Source of the DNA: Prunella strophiata
Taxonomy: Eukaryota > Chordata > Aves > Passeriformes > Prunellidae
Reading direction: 5' to 3'
NCBI GenBank assembly: GCA_036583965.1
Contig: JAZBQD010000015.1
Span: forward strand, 27,626,310-27,690,309
DNA: 64,000 nucleotides
Shown: piece after piece, positions 52,119 through 63,100 of the stretch
Position numbering within the stretch: position 1 is the stretch's first letter
Layout: the number at the start of each line of letters is the position of its first letter
Made by a program: the position numbers and the translations under genes
The notes under the pieces: generated by a model
Told to the model about the DNA's origin: nothing
Seen by the model: only the letters and a program-made list of their open reading frames with translations
Databases searched by the model: none

Positions 52119-52578
52119 CTACCTGGCAAGATTTTTGTTTTTCTCCAAAGAAGTAGACATCTGAAAATCATTTGAGTATCATTTGGGTCCTTTTGTCAAA
52201 CATCCTTTTGTCAAGTCACAGAGTGGGTGCTGTACAGGCAGCACATGCAGTTATCAAGGTAACTGGTCTGACAAATTCAAATTAATAAAAGACAGAATGT
52301 CATGACATCTGAGGTGATCTGAGAGGCACTAAAATTTTCTTCTTATAAAATGATCTTCTTTTCAATGGGTTGTGATAGCGAAGGAGAATATGTGATTATC
52401 AAAGTAGTTTTTCAAACCTCAGTGGAGAAAAATCTATCTTTGTAGACTTATTTGTAATTATTCCATCAGTTCTTTTCAAAAAATTTGTTTAATATCCATG
52501 AGCTAAACAAATCCAATGAAAATTTAAGACTTTTTTTTTTTTTTTCTTATGATCAATACTGAGAAAGAAACATAAGGT

Positions 52579-52606
52579 AATGTGCTCTGGGGAATGTGCT
52601 CTGGGG
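52579..52606. repeat. 14-bp tandem duplication
   Basis: AATGTGCTCTGGGG occurs twice, head to tail with no spacer. Confidence 0.9.
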
Positions 52607-53223
52607 ATTTTCTTACCTGATTTTATTGAGAACTTAAAGTACAGGTGACCTTTCAATGTTCTGAAAGGAAACAAGTATGAGTAATACAAGGAGGTGTCTC
52701 AACCCTTCCTCAGCCCTGATGGTCTGACCCATGTAGACTTCCTCCTGAGATACCTGCCAAGTACACCAAGTGTAGATGAAGTAATTAGGAAAGGAACAGA
52801 ATTAACTGAAGAAGGCTGGTGCTGACTCTGCTGTGCCTAGGAGAAATGTATTTTAGTGCTTTGAGAACTACTGAGCTTCTGAAAGAGAGAGAAGGTTCAT
52901 CAAAACTCCTCATCAGGATAGAAATCTCAGTCACAAGTTCACCACCTCACCACCAGTTCCATTCCAACTCTTTGTGAATGAGACTCCTCAGAAGTCACAC
53001 TAAAGGACCCAAAAATCACCTGGCGATGATTCTCCCCTTGAATGTGCAACCTTTTTAGTGATAAAGAACAAGGTAATGGTTTGCCAGGTTCTTTGAAGAA
53101 TAAAAAAGTTGCTGAAGGGGATTAGACATATATGTCTTTGCTCCTTTAGATCTGATTCATTTCAGACCATAGGTTTTGTAAGCCAATTGCCTCACCAGGG
53201 TTGCTGACCAGAAAAGTCATAGC

Positions 53224-53753
53224 TGTCAGTGTGGGGATGAAAAAAGCCAGACACAACACTTCAAAATTCAAGCAGCAAAAGCCAAATTTTAATGTTCATA
53301 GCCCATATTTATGGTTATCAGAAGGCACCATGTTTAATTCCAATTGGTCAGTAACCCTTCTCCACTCAGCTCAGGGGTCAGTAGCTGTTCATGTGCTACG
53401 TGCTAATGGCTTTCCTCTTTACAGATGTTTACATTTTTGTCCCCTGGGAAGAGGTTTCACACAGGCAGAATCTTTTCTCTTCACAGGAGCAAATTGTTTT
53501 CCACCAAGAATAGATTGATATGCAAGCTGATTCTCACTGTTACCATTCCTTTCTCACGGGAACTTAGCTGAAGTAACAAGGCCTGAACCACGATTTTACA
53601 AGGCCTTTCTTTTGCAAGACTTTACCTATATGTGACAATAGCTGGTTACCAAAAAATCCTTTAGTATTACTGTTGTGTAGACAAATAAATCTTTGTTTTC
53701 ACCAGATGCCCACTTAGTTTCCTAGTTTTTCCTCTGTGGACACAACTCCCACA
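53224..53753 (-). mobile_element. Probable solo LTR, minus strand
   Basis: Read on the minus strand, the unit starts TGTGGGAGTTGTGTCC and ends CATCCCCACACTGACA. Towards the 3' part it has a CCAAT box (reverse of 'attggtcagta', ~53341-53352), a TATA-like ATAAATATGGGC (~53315-53304) and an ATTAAA-type polyadenylation signal near 53295. The ~530-bp length, TG...CA ends and signal order fit an LTR. The 4-mer TAGC occurs at both flanks but offset by one base at the right end, so target duplication is only suggestive. The 105-codon plus-strand frame 53201-53518 is incidental. Confidence 0.55.
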
Positions 53754-53919
53754 GTAGCATACACTGAAAAATACTTTTTCTAAGATTTACAAACAGTCCA
53801 ATGCCATTAATATTAACTCTTATGGACAGACTCCGTCATTAAAAAAATTGAATGAGGACAGTAAACACTACAGAATTGTCTACCAAATGTCAGTTTCATT
53901 AAGAGCTGTAATATCAACA

Positions 53920-53972
53920 AAAGTGCATAATCTAAATGCATAATCAATGCATCAACTATTTGCATAATTATT
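53920..53972. promoter_or_regulatory. Cluster of POU/homeodomain-like sites
   Basis: Within ~50 bp there are TGCATAAT (53924-53931), TGCATAAT (53937-53944), ATGCAT (53947-53952), and a perfect octamer ATTTGCAT (53958-53965) overlapping TAATTA (53965-53970). Octamer plus TAATTA is a typical POU-factor site arrangement. In AT-rich DNA such motifs also arise by chance, so function is inferred only. Confidence 0.3.
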
Positions 53973-54948
53973 TTATATTCTTATGAAACTGAGACTCAGA
54001 AATATATTCCTCTCTTAATTTTCAAACTGTGGTGACAATAGTGATGTAAAGCAAACAAATGAACATCAGCCATTGCATGTGATGGACAAAGCTTCCTTTC
54101 AGCTCCATACTTCAAGTAGCAACACATGTACAGAAGAATATGACAATCCTATGTAATCCCCCAGAACTGCTTATTTAGAGTCATGGGAAGTATTCAGTGC
54201 TTTGACAATACCTTTTATGTAAGAAAGAGAAGGAAATATCTGTGCCCTCTCCTTATATGAGTTTTTGGCTCAGTATCTATGTATTATCAAGTGGAGTGGC
54301 TTGTATATGTAGTTGTATACTTGTTAAAACTATTTGTCTGCTGCATGTTGTGTTTATACACTCTTGTTTCCTGTACAGTGCAGCCCCAGTAGCTGATTTA
54401 ATGAAATGTGCTGCACATCATTCTGAGTGATTAGAAGGGTTGATTGAGCTAACAGAAATGCAAAAGTATACTATCAAAAAAATAATTCCATTAATATGTC
54501 ATGGCACAATACATATATTTCTGTTGTATAAAAATCCTTTTACTTATTTACTTATCTTTATATTACTCTACAAGTAGAAGCTCTGGAAAGATATAACTTT
54601 GTTTAGGAAAAATTGTATCTCCTTAAAAATTTTGGTTAATAAGAGGCATACATACAGGGACAGGAAAACTTCAACATGTCTCTGCAGTTATACCTATCTG
54701 CCTTATTTTCCTATTTACAGTACTTTCACAGACTGGAAACTTTGAAAATTCAATTTAATAAATTTTTAGGGAAATTCCATTTTCATTCCCAAGAAATTTC
54801 AGAAAACATTTGTTACTCTTTCTTTCTGAAGCAGAAATAAAAACTCACTTGAAAATTCAGTGGAAATATTTTAAATGCCTGGGATTATTGAGAAAGCTCA
54901 ATTTGGAAGCATAGGTTCAATTAATATGTTCAACATAATTCAACAATG

Positions 54949-55017
54949 TGCTCCTGCAGCAAAGAACCCCAACTATAGAATTTGCTCCTGCAGCAAAGAA
55001 CCCCAACTATAGTTGGG
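54949..55017. repeat. 30-bp direct duplication ending in a 16-bp palindrome
   Basis: An identical 30-mer beginning TGCTCCTGCAGCAAAG occurs at 54949-54978 and 54983-55012, separated by AATT. The second copy runs into a perfect palindrome CCCAACTATAGTTGGG (55002-55017) that the first copy lacks. It lies about 30 bp upstream of a CR1 fragment. Confidence 0.92.
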
Positions 55018-55049
55018 CAAGACTGTAAACATCAGGTCAAGGAAATTAT

Positions 55050-55571
55050 TTATTCCTCTCTACTTATCTCTCATGAAACCTCATCAAGCACTGTGTCTCT
55101 TCTTTGGCTCCACAGTACAAGGGGGCACAGATAGATTGGAGAAAGTCTAGAAGAGGGGCATTAAGATGATTAGAGGGCTGGAACTTGTGGCATACAACTA
55201 AAAGACAACAAGGTCTGTTCAACCCAGTCTTAAGAATAAGAGTCAGAATTAATATATTAATGTTTTTAAATGATGGAAGACATAGGTCTGAAACAAAAAA
55301 CAGAGGTCAGAAATGTGATGTAGAAGTATGTGAGACAATGGGCACAGCTTGGAATATGGGAAACCAACTTGATAAGGAAACCAAGCATTCACTGTGAGCA
55401 TAATAAGACACTGGATTAGCTGCTCAGAAAGCTGTGAAATATCCATCCTTGGAGACACAAAATACTTCACTGTACTGGGCCCTGAGCAACTTGCCCTACC
55501 TAGAATTTCTCTGATCAGGAGGTTGAAGTAGATGACCTCTGGAAGTCCCTTCCAAAATACTTGATTCCATT
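55050..55571 (+). mobile_element. CR1 LINE, 3' fragment, diverged
   Basis: 'catgaaacctcatcaagcac', 'tagaagaggggcattaagat', 'attagagggctggaacttgt', 'aagtagatgacctctggaag' and 'tcccttccaaaatacttgat' are CR1 3' blocks in order on the plus strand. The middle is heavily diverged. The 148-codon minus-strand frame at 55249-55695 is antisense to this element and is not a gene. Confidence 0.85.
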
Positions 55572-55579
55572 GTCCTAGG

Positions 55580-58420
55580 ATTATATGGAATACACTGCAG
55601 AAATTCTTGTAATAGACTATTGTTAATATTTTTACAAAGCTGGTGGTTAAACAAACAACTTCTACTTGTAAAATAAAGCCTCCTAATATTATCATTCAGG
55701 TTCCTCACCTTGTTTCAGCAGTATTTTGGGTACCAAAATTCCTCCTCAAAACAACACAGTAGGATAGATACTTTTGATTCATCCACTCTGTGTTGTTTTA
55801 AAGGACAGTTTTGCAATATTCACTGGGAATGAGATTTTGTCACACATCTGTAACACTGGAGGATTGTTTTAGGTACCAGGACATGACCTTGAACCTGGGC
55901 AGTGCAGAATCTCTCTGTTCCTGGAGGAGTGCCAGCTCAACCAGCCAGATCTGATGGCCAGCATATGGGCAAGGTCAGAGCACTGTCTCCTTTGAAGCCT
56001 CCTGGGTGCAGGAGCAGAGACAGAGCAGCTCCTCTGTATTCTCACAGTGCAGCCAGGGACTTGCCATGGGTTTAAGCACAGCTGACCACACCATCCTTTC
56101 TGAAGAGTGAATCGCTGTCTGAGGAAGGTGAATCCTCTGGCTCATCAAGGGAGGTATGGAAAAGAGAGAGGAACTACTCTAGCATTAGAAAATTTTTGTT
56201 TGGTCTCTTTAAAAGCACAGCTTTAAAGAAAAGTTCTTCTAGATCATACACTTGGATTTAGATTCTAGAAATATGGGTTATATAAGTTAGGTAAATTTGC
56301 TGCAGTTTTGTAAGATTCTCTCCTGCTAAAGATATCGAAGACAGCTCTAAATTAATTTTTCCACAAATCTATCAGTAGGCAGTTTTCCCTTCCCAGATTA
56401 TCTTTCAGTGAAGAAATATATTTCTTTAGCAATGTATTTGCTGCATAAAGAAAGATACAGAGTGTGATGGAGCAAAGGAAATTCCATGAATTTTACCACA
56501 GAAGGGTATAGGCCTGTGCTGGGACTGGTGACAGAGAGCTCACATCTGCCTTAATTTTATATTTACTTCATGAAAATATGTTCAAACTTACCTGAATAAA
56601 GTTTATACAGCAGAAAATTTTAAAAGTCCAGGATGAGGAGTAGCATTCTGTTGAGGCACACACAAGAAATTTTCAGACCAGCAGCTCTTCCAGGTGTTAC
56701 AGCTTACCTTCATATACTCTGTAATTTTGAACAAATTTCAGAACAAGAGTTGCACAGGCATCCATAAGCAGGCTGCAACTGGGAACCAGTCCATGTTGTA
56801 TGACAGCATGCCAGCATTTCCAGTCAGCCTGATGTTGGTTGGATTGGCTGTAGTGAGGTAGCCAAGAGTGTAAATATGTTTCTAGCTTTTTCCATTGTGT
56901 GAACTCACTAGGGAAGATTTTTCAGGATGTTTTAGGGGAAAAAATAATTTAAATATTTAATTGTCTTTGACATTTTCACATATCTGGGTGCCTAAACCTG
57001 CCCTCTTACATTAGGTTTATGATAATTCTTTCCTGTTGGTGACAAATTCTCTCTCAAGCAAGGTGCCTTTAAGACTACACACATTTGTTTGCATTCAGTT
57101 TTTCTAAGAAATTCTCTGAGTTTCTACCCTTGACAGAAACTCAACAATGCTATTTTGTTGTTGTTGTTTGTTGTTTAAGTCATAACACATTTGATGTTTT
57201 CAGAAGTATTTTAAAACTGGTTTGGTACCCAAGCTGCCGTGCAGATAAATCAGTAGTTGCAGTGCATGGGTCATAGCACTTTTCTTGAACCGTAAAAATG
57301 GGATTTTAACCAAGAGTGCTAAACATCACAACCCATTTATTCTGTGTTCACAGCACAGTTGAAAGAAACGTGACTATGTTACCTAATAGCTGAATTCCAA
57401 AGAGCAAGTTTTATTCTAGAATGTTGACAATAGAATCATAGGCTTGATTATGCTGGTTTTAAAGGCCATTAAAGCACTTTTGAGGGAGCAAAAGGAAAAG
57501 GATATCATAATATGTCTTGAATTTCAACATGCTAAGACAAAGTCAGACTATGAAAAATAATTGCTAGATCCAGATTTTTAAAGAGTATTTAAAGGTATTG
57601 CAAACTTGATTTCTGCTTTTTCCTGTTTAAACAATGGTGTGTACTCAGAATTTTGACTACCCTGAGCAGACAGATGTCATATGTTCATTTTATTACTGAA
57701 GGATGTTCTAATGATGTCTGAATTAAATGCTTACCTCTAGAGGACTTAGTAGTTTAAGGACTGTGATTACTTGCCTCTGACTGTCCAAGACACCAAGATC
57801 TGCCTTCCTTACATTGTAGGCTGCTGATCATGGATGCCTGAATATCCCATATAGTCTCATAGTGCTGTCCCAAGACCAAAATCAGGCGTACAGATCATCT
57901 GCTTTCCAGAGTGGTCCAACCTTCCCATGTTACAGTTTTGGAAACAGCCTGGTGACTGGTCTCTGCATTGGGCAATGCAAGAAAGATGAGTTAGGATCAA
58001 GCTGACTCTTCCCTCTGGCTTGACCTTACAGAGAGCAGGACAAATGTTTTATATGTAGTGTGGTGGTGAGAGCAGGATAGCACTAAAAGCCAACATCTGC
58101 CAAGGCTTACACTGAGACTGCCTGCCACTGCCACCTTGTTTAACCAGCACAGCAACTCCTGCATCTGTCTCATCCATCTGTCTGCTCTTCAGAGCATTAA
58201 TAAAGCCTGTGGGAAGAGCCTGGCCACAACCACAGGTTCAGGCTCAGGATTAGCATGGCAGTTCTGCTTCTCCCAGGGGTTGTGTGGAAATACACTCTAT
58301 TACAAAGTTTTCTACTGAGCTCTGTGTAAATGTCAAGTTGAGCAAGCACAGTAACTTCCCTAAGCTCACACAACTGGACTATGATTTAGCCACTGTGATC
58401 CTAATAATTTGCTTGGACCT
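55580..58420. other. Mostly unique non-coding DNA, no gene seen
   Basis: No gene or repeat was recognised. Two GC-richer intervals occur at about 55860-56160 and 57830-58300. They have no known LTR or CR1 phrases that I can identify. Confidence 0.6.
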
Positions 58421-58423
58421 GAA

Positions 58424-58540
58424 GATCAGAGAATCACAGAATGATAAGGTTGAAAGGGAGCACAGTGGGTCATCTGGTCCAACCTCCCTGCTCAAGCAGG
58501 GTCATCCCTGAGCATATGGCACAGGATTTCATCCAGACAA
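58424..58540 (-). mobile_element. CR1 LINE, minus strand, truncated at a hexanucleotide array
   Basis: The left end, 'cagagaatcacagaatgata', is the reverse-complement octamer tail. It is followed by 'aggttgaaagggagcacagt', 'gggtcatctggtccaacctc', 'cctgctcaagcagggtcatc' and 'atggcacaggatttcatcca'. CR1 similarity stops at about 58540, exactly where the (GGMAAA)n array begins. Confidence 0.92.
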
Positions 58541-58679
58541 GGAAAGGCAAAGGAAAAGGCAAAGGCAAAGGCAAAGGCAAAGGCAAAGGCAAAGGCAAAG
58601 GCAAAGGAAAAGGAAAAGGAAAAGGAAAAGGAAAAGGAAAAGGAAAAGGAAAAGGAAAAGGAAAAGAAGGAAAAGGAAA
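58541..58679. repeat. (GGCAAA)n-(GGAAAA)n hexanucleotide array
   Basis: About 139 bp with a strict 6-bp period: roughly 11 GGCAAA-type units (to about 58608), then about 11 GGAAAA units, with a single GGAAAAGAAGG break near 58664. One strand is all purine except for the C of GGCAAA. It yields a Lys-Gly repeat frame on the plus strand and a Phe-Ser/Ala frame on the minus, neither a gene. Confidence 0.95.
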
Positions 58680-59854
58680 GATTGGTGGGCAGCTGAATCA
58701 CTGCACTTGTCACACTGAACTTCAGTACTGAATGTTTTCCTACTTCAGTATGAAAAAAAAAAAGAGACAGATTCCAGTTATTAATATAAAAGGATTGAAT
58801 AGAAGAAATTCAGCACTTTACATCCTTCATAGAAAAATTTCACCCAGTTTGTGTGCTTGAAGTGACTGTGTTCACACATTGTAGACCTGTGCTGAAGTTA
58901 GAGAAGAGCCATTAAATGAACATGGTGTAGATGCTCATCATCTGTGTAAGAGGGGCTCAGGTGTGGGGTTGCAAAAATGAGGGGACATGAGAGACAGAAA
59001 TAGGGAACAGCTGAGGAGGAAGGGCAATTTTCATTTCTTGGGGATGAAGATCATTGTCAAGCCAATATACACAATACGGCTGTCTTTGTACTGCATATGA
59101 CCCTGCTTCACCCTCTTCTGTTCTCTGGCTTATGACCACTTTTTCAATTCTTTTTAAAAATTCTTTTTCACATCCTTCATTAACCTGGAACTCCAGAAAT
59201 TTTTTTCTATACAGGTTTTTAAATGTTATGCTATAGTTGGAGGTTTTATGGGGGGCTGGGACTGTCAGAAAAAAGTTTTTTAAATTATTCCCAAAATAAG
59301 CATGTGTATCTATGTAAATTTGTCTGTGTAAATGATAGGCAGAGGGATGAATTCTGGGCTATGGTATCAGATGAGGAAAAGAAGATTTCCCTTCAGAAGT
59401 ATAACTCTCCTTTAGAGATCAGCCTGAGAAAATTCAGTTTTCGAAGCCCCCTCCATGAATCTACCTGCTCTGTTAAACAGCAGAATGGTAGGTATCTTTG
59501 GAGATCCAAATGAGTAACTGAACTATGCAAAAAATCAAGTATTGAGAAAAAGAGAAATGTTAATTATGGCTTTTGGTATACAACTACCCTCCCCACATAC
59601 AGCAGTGATGACACTTTAATTATAAAGGAAAGTTGCAGCAATGGTCTTGGTTGAGATAAACATTGTTAGGTCAGATCATCCAGTTCACCAAAACCTTATT
59701 CTTATCCTAAATCTTCATTTCAGTATATTTTAGGCAATTATGAATTACAGAAGAGATTCAACATATTTCAATCTTCTTTTATCTCTCTGATTTGTGTCAG
59801 TAAAGAACTTAAGTTTTCTTTAATCTGTTCCTTCATCCCCTATATCCTCAAGTT

Positions 59855-60112
59855 AAGACAGGAGAAAATGGTTCCAAGCTGGGTGAGGGGAGGTTTACAT
59901 TGGTTGTGAGGAAAAAATTCTTCACCAAAAGGGTTATCAAGCACTGGAACAGGTTAGCCAGAGAAGTGGCTGAGTCACCAGCCATGGAGGAATTTAGAAG
60001 ACATGTAGATGTAATGCTTAGGGAAATGGTTTAGTGGTGAACTTGGCACTACCAGGTTAATGCTTGGAGTCTGATAGGTCCTTTCTAACCTAAATGTTTC
60101 TGTGATTCTAAG
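59855..60112 (+). mobile_element. CR1 LINE, 3' end
   Basis: 'gacaggagaaaatggttcca', 'ttgtgaggaaaaaattcttc', 'agcactggaacaggttagcc', 'gaaatggtttagtggtgaac', 'ttctaacctaaatgtttctg' and a terminal TGATTCTA. It is the same subfamily as the copy at 29335-29470 but extends further 5'. Confidence 0.92.
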
Positions 60113-63100
60113 TTCTCCTCTGTGCCACAAAGTCTTTCACCTGGATTTGTTTCAGTGCAACTTCATTGCTAAAGCCTGGACCTCTCCATCTTTTAAAAAG
60201 AAGTGGAATAAGGTCCAGAATGTGGTTACATGCACATGTGCAGCCTCACATCCATGTGCATATGTTTACACACACAAAACTTGAAGCAGCAGCTCTCAGT
60301 TGCTGAAAATTAAGCTAAATTGACTGGGTGATTAACCAATTTTTTTCTCTGTGACACCTGGTACCACAGAAGAAGCATAAACACCAGATGTTTACACTAT
60401 TGAATACCTTAGTATTGTTATGATGTGTTTAATAAAATAAGTAAGAGTGCAATTTCCCTTAAAATGTTCAGTTAATTGCATTTTCCATTGTTTTTGAAAA
60501 AGGGGTTTTTGTTTTCATAACTGTAGGATTGCTTAGAATTAATATGCACAGATGCACTGGCTGATTTGCATCATTAAGTCTTGAAAAGACTATTAAAATT
60601 TTATATCTTCCTATCTATTCTTATTATCTTTCTAAATAAGAAAAATTTACTATTAATGGATGAAGTATTTCAGCGAGATTATGGAAGCAACTTTGAAACA
60701 GTAGAATAAAATTAAAATATATCAATTATAATAGTTAACAGAATATCAGAAAATTATTCCAGAGAGAATGCCATATAACATATGAAAACAAATTTTAAAA
60801 GTGAAAACTGTGGGGTGCATACCCTCGCAACTGTGCTTATAAAGACATTTAGTATAACTTCCAGTTGATCAGTAAATATATGGACTGACTCACCATAATG
60901 GAGTGTTTTTTTCACAGTATTAATAAAATGAATTTAACAATTCAGTCCTGAATCCAAAGATAGATTCAGGTTTTTTCTTGAATTCTTTGCAATGTGTCAG
61001 TGAAGAGAATCACATTCGCCATTCTGTGAGGATAGTCTCTCCACATCCTCAGTTACTGCATGAGGTAGGAGGAAGAAAAAATCATCATATTCCAAGGTCA
61101 GTACTAAAATTAGTATATTCTACTGGAAATGTTTAAAAATGAGAATCAAGTTTTCTCAATAACAGAATTGAGAAAATAGAGTTTAAAAAGAAAATATATT
61201 TTGTGAACACCTTCAAATTGTTTACGAGATTCTCATACTTTAGAAACATTTTAGCATATTAATATTTTTCCTGGAATTTATGGGTATATGGCTCTGTAGC
61301 TTTTCTACTAAGATTGCACCCCTCCAGAAAAATTCACATGTTAAAAACAGATCTTAAAAAATGCTATGGCATCTCAAGCCACAGAAAAGTATTGAGGATG
61401 CAGTAAATATGCTTCTACAGGGTTTTAATTTAAATATTAACTCTTACTACTTTAATCTTTTGGAAAACTGTGGCTTTACTTTACATTTTCTACTGTACTG
61501 GTAGACAAATATACTCAGGGAGTAAATTTTTGATCACCTTGCTGAATAATTTCATTTTGTAAAGACTGCATTTCCCTGTTTCACAGAAAATGCTGGTTTA
61601 GAACAATATAACTGTAAATGATTCCCAAAAAGCAGCATCTCAGTGTTAAGATACTGGTTTTCATTACTGCTGCAATAACATCGAAATAACTATATTATTG
61701 AAATAACTACATTATAGAAATGACTATATTATAGAAATGGAACAGTCTATTGCTTGCTTTTGCTTTATGGACAGCAATTCAGTCACTGCATAGGTTCATT
61801 TTGTGACTGTTCAGCACAGTAGGTTAGATGAGGTATTAGCAGTTTAAAATAGACAAGTACACTTTCCATTTCAGTGCAGCCCAAAGACTTTTCCTGCCTT
61901 GATGGTTGGCATCATTATGCAATCAAAACAAGGCTCTCAACATTAACCTCCTTCTAAGTTTTGTTTTGGCTCAAGGACATGTTGAGTGGCCAAACCTTGA
62001 TCCTGTGCCCAATAAAATCAAAGTTCCCTTTGCTTTCAATGGCATAGGCAGAGATTGTAATGAAACAGCAGGATCTGCCAAGAAAATTACAACAATAACA
62101 AGTAGGGACATGTTTGTGAGACTACAAACAAATGTCTACTGTGCTGTACTCTGAATGTTTTGAAGGTATGCTGCTCACAAAATATAATGACCTTACACAG
62201 ACAAATTGACCCACTGTTTTGTTTTGAACATTAGAAAAATGCTTTTTGATTAGCTCTAAATATATTGATCACTCATTCAGTAGTTTGTATTCACTGCTTG
62301 TCTGTATTCAATCTACAAACAGAAGCAGTCATTTCACCTTTCATAAACATTGCCTTCCCACTGCAAATAAGAACATAATAATTAATACTAATTACCTTTT
62401 ATTCTGAATGTCTTGGGGAATAAGGACTTAGAAATTTTCACAGCTGTTTTGAGGAACTAAAAACTAAAGCTCCTGTTTTGTAGATAGTGAATATTCACAA
62501 TTTGCACAGTCATAGTTAGATTGCATTAAATTTTTTCTCTCCACTGATTAAAGAAACTAACACAGCATGAGCTCTACATTGTGCAATCAAAGACCCCATT
62601 TAAAAGAAAATTTTAAAATCTTATCATAATTATTCAGGCTTTTAAGTTTTAGATCTCTTTTCCAGGGAGTATTCAGGCAATCAAAGCATGATTGTGCTAA
62701 TGGTTAAAGACAAAATAGAAAGAACAGGAATACAGACAAGTCAGGAAAGAGGAAGGAAGAAGAAACATCACTCGCCTCACAAAAATTTTTAAAAAGGTGA
62801 TTATTTTAGAAATTGTTCTGTTTAGTCAGAATAGCACTCCAGGGTACCCCTTTTCCTTCCTCTTAAACTTTCAGCTCAACTGATGCTCTGTTCTTGCTGT
62901 GCTGCTTTCGATCCCTGCAAGGGTAAAAACAGCTGGAGTTCCCTTTCTCTTCACCAGTCATCAGTTACTGTTTGCCACTGCTTAAAAAAGAGATGAGAAG
63001 TGGAAATATGGTCTTTTTACTACACTAACAGCCCAAAATTCATGAATCAACTGGAGAGAATGTTCACTTCACTTTTTGGAAAGCACCTGTAGATCTGTCC

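Noticed and set aside
55249..55695. 148-codon minus-strand frame
   Set aside because: Antisense to a CR1 fragment that explains most of it.
58441..58731. Lys-Gly repeat protein frame (plus) and Phe-Ser/Ala frame (minus)
   Set aside because: Produced by the 6-bp array plus a CR1 fragment; no start context, no conserved domain.
59223..59513. 96-codon frame ending next to a GTAGGT donor-like site
   Set aside because: The acceptor side is weak and the peptide is unrecognised; not enough to call an exon.
61906..62154. 82-codon frame downstream of a TTTCCATTTCAG acceptor-like site
   Set aside because: The frame starts after the acceptor without continuity, and no homology is recognised.
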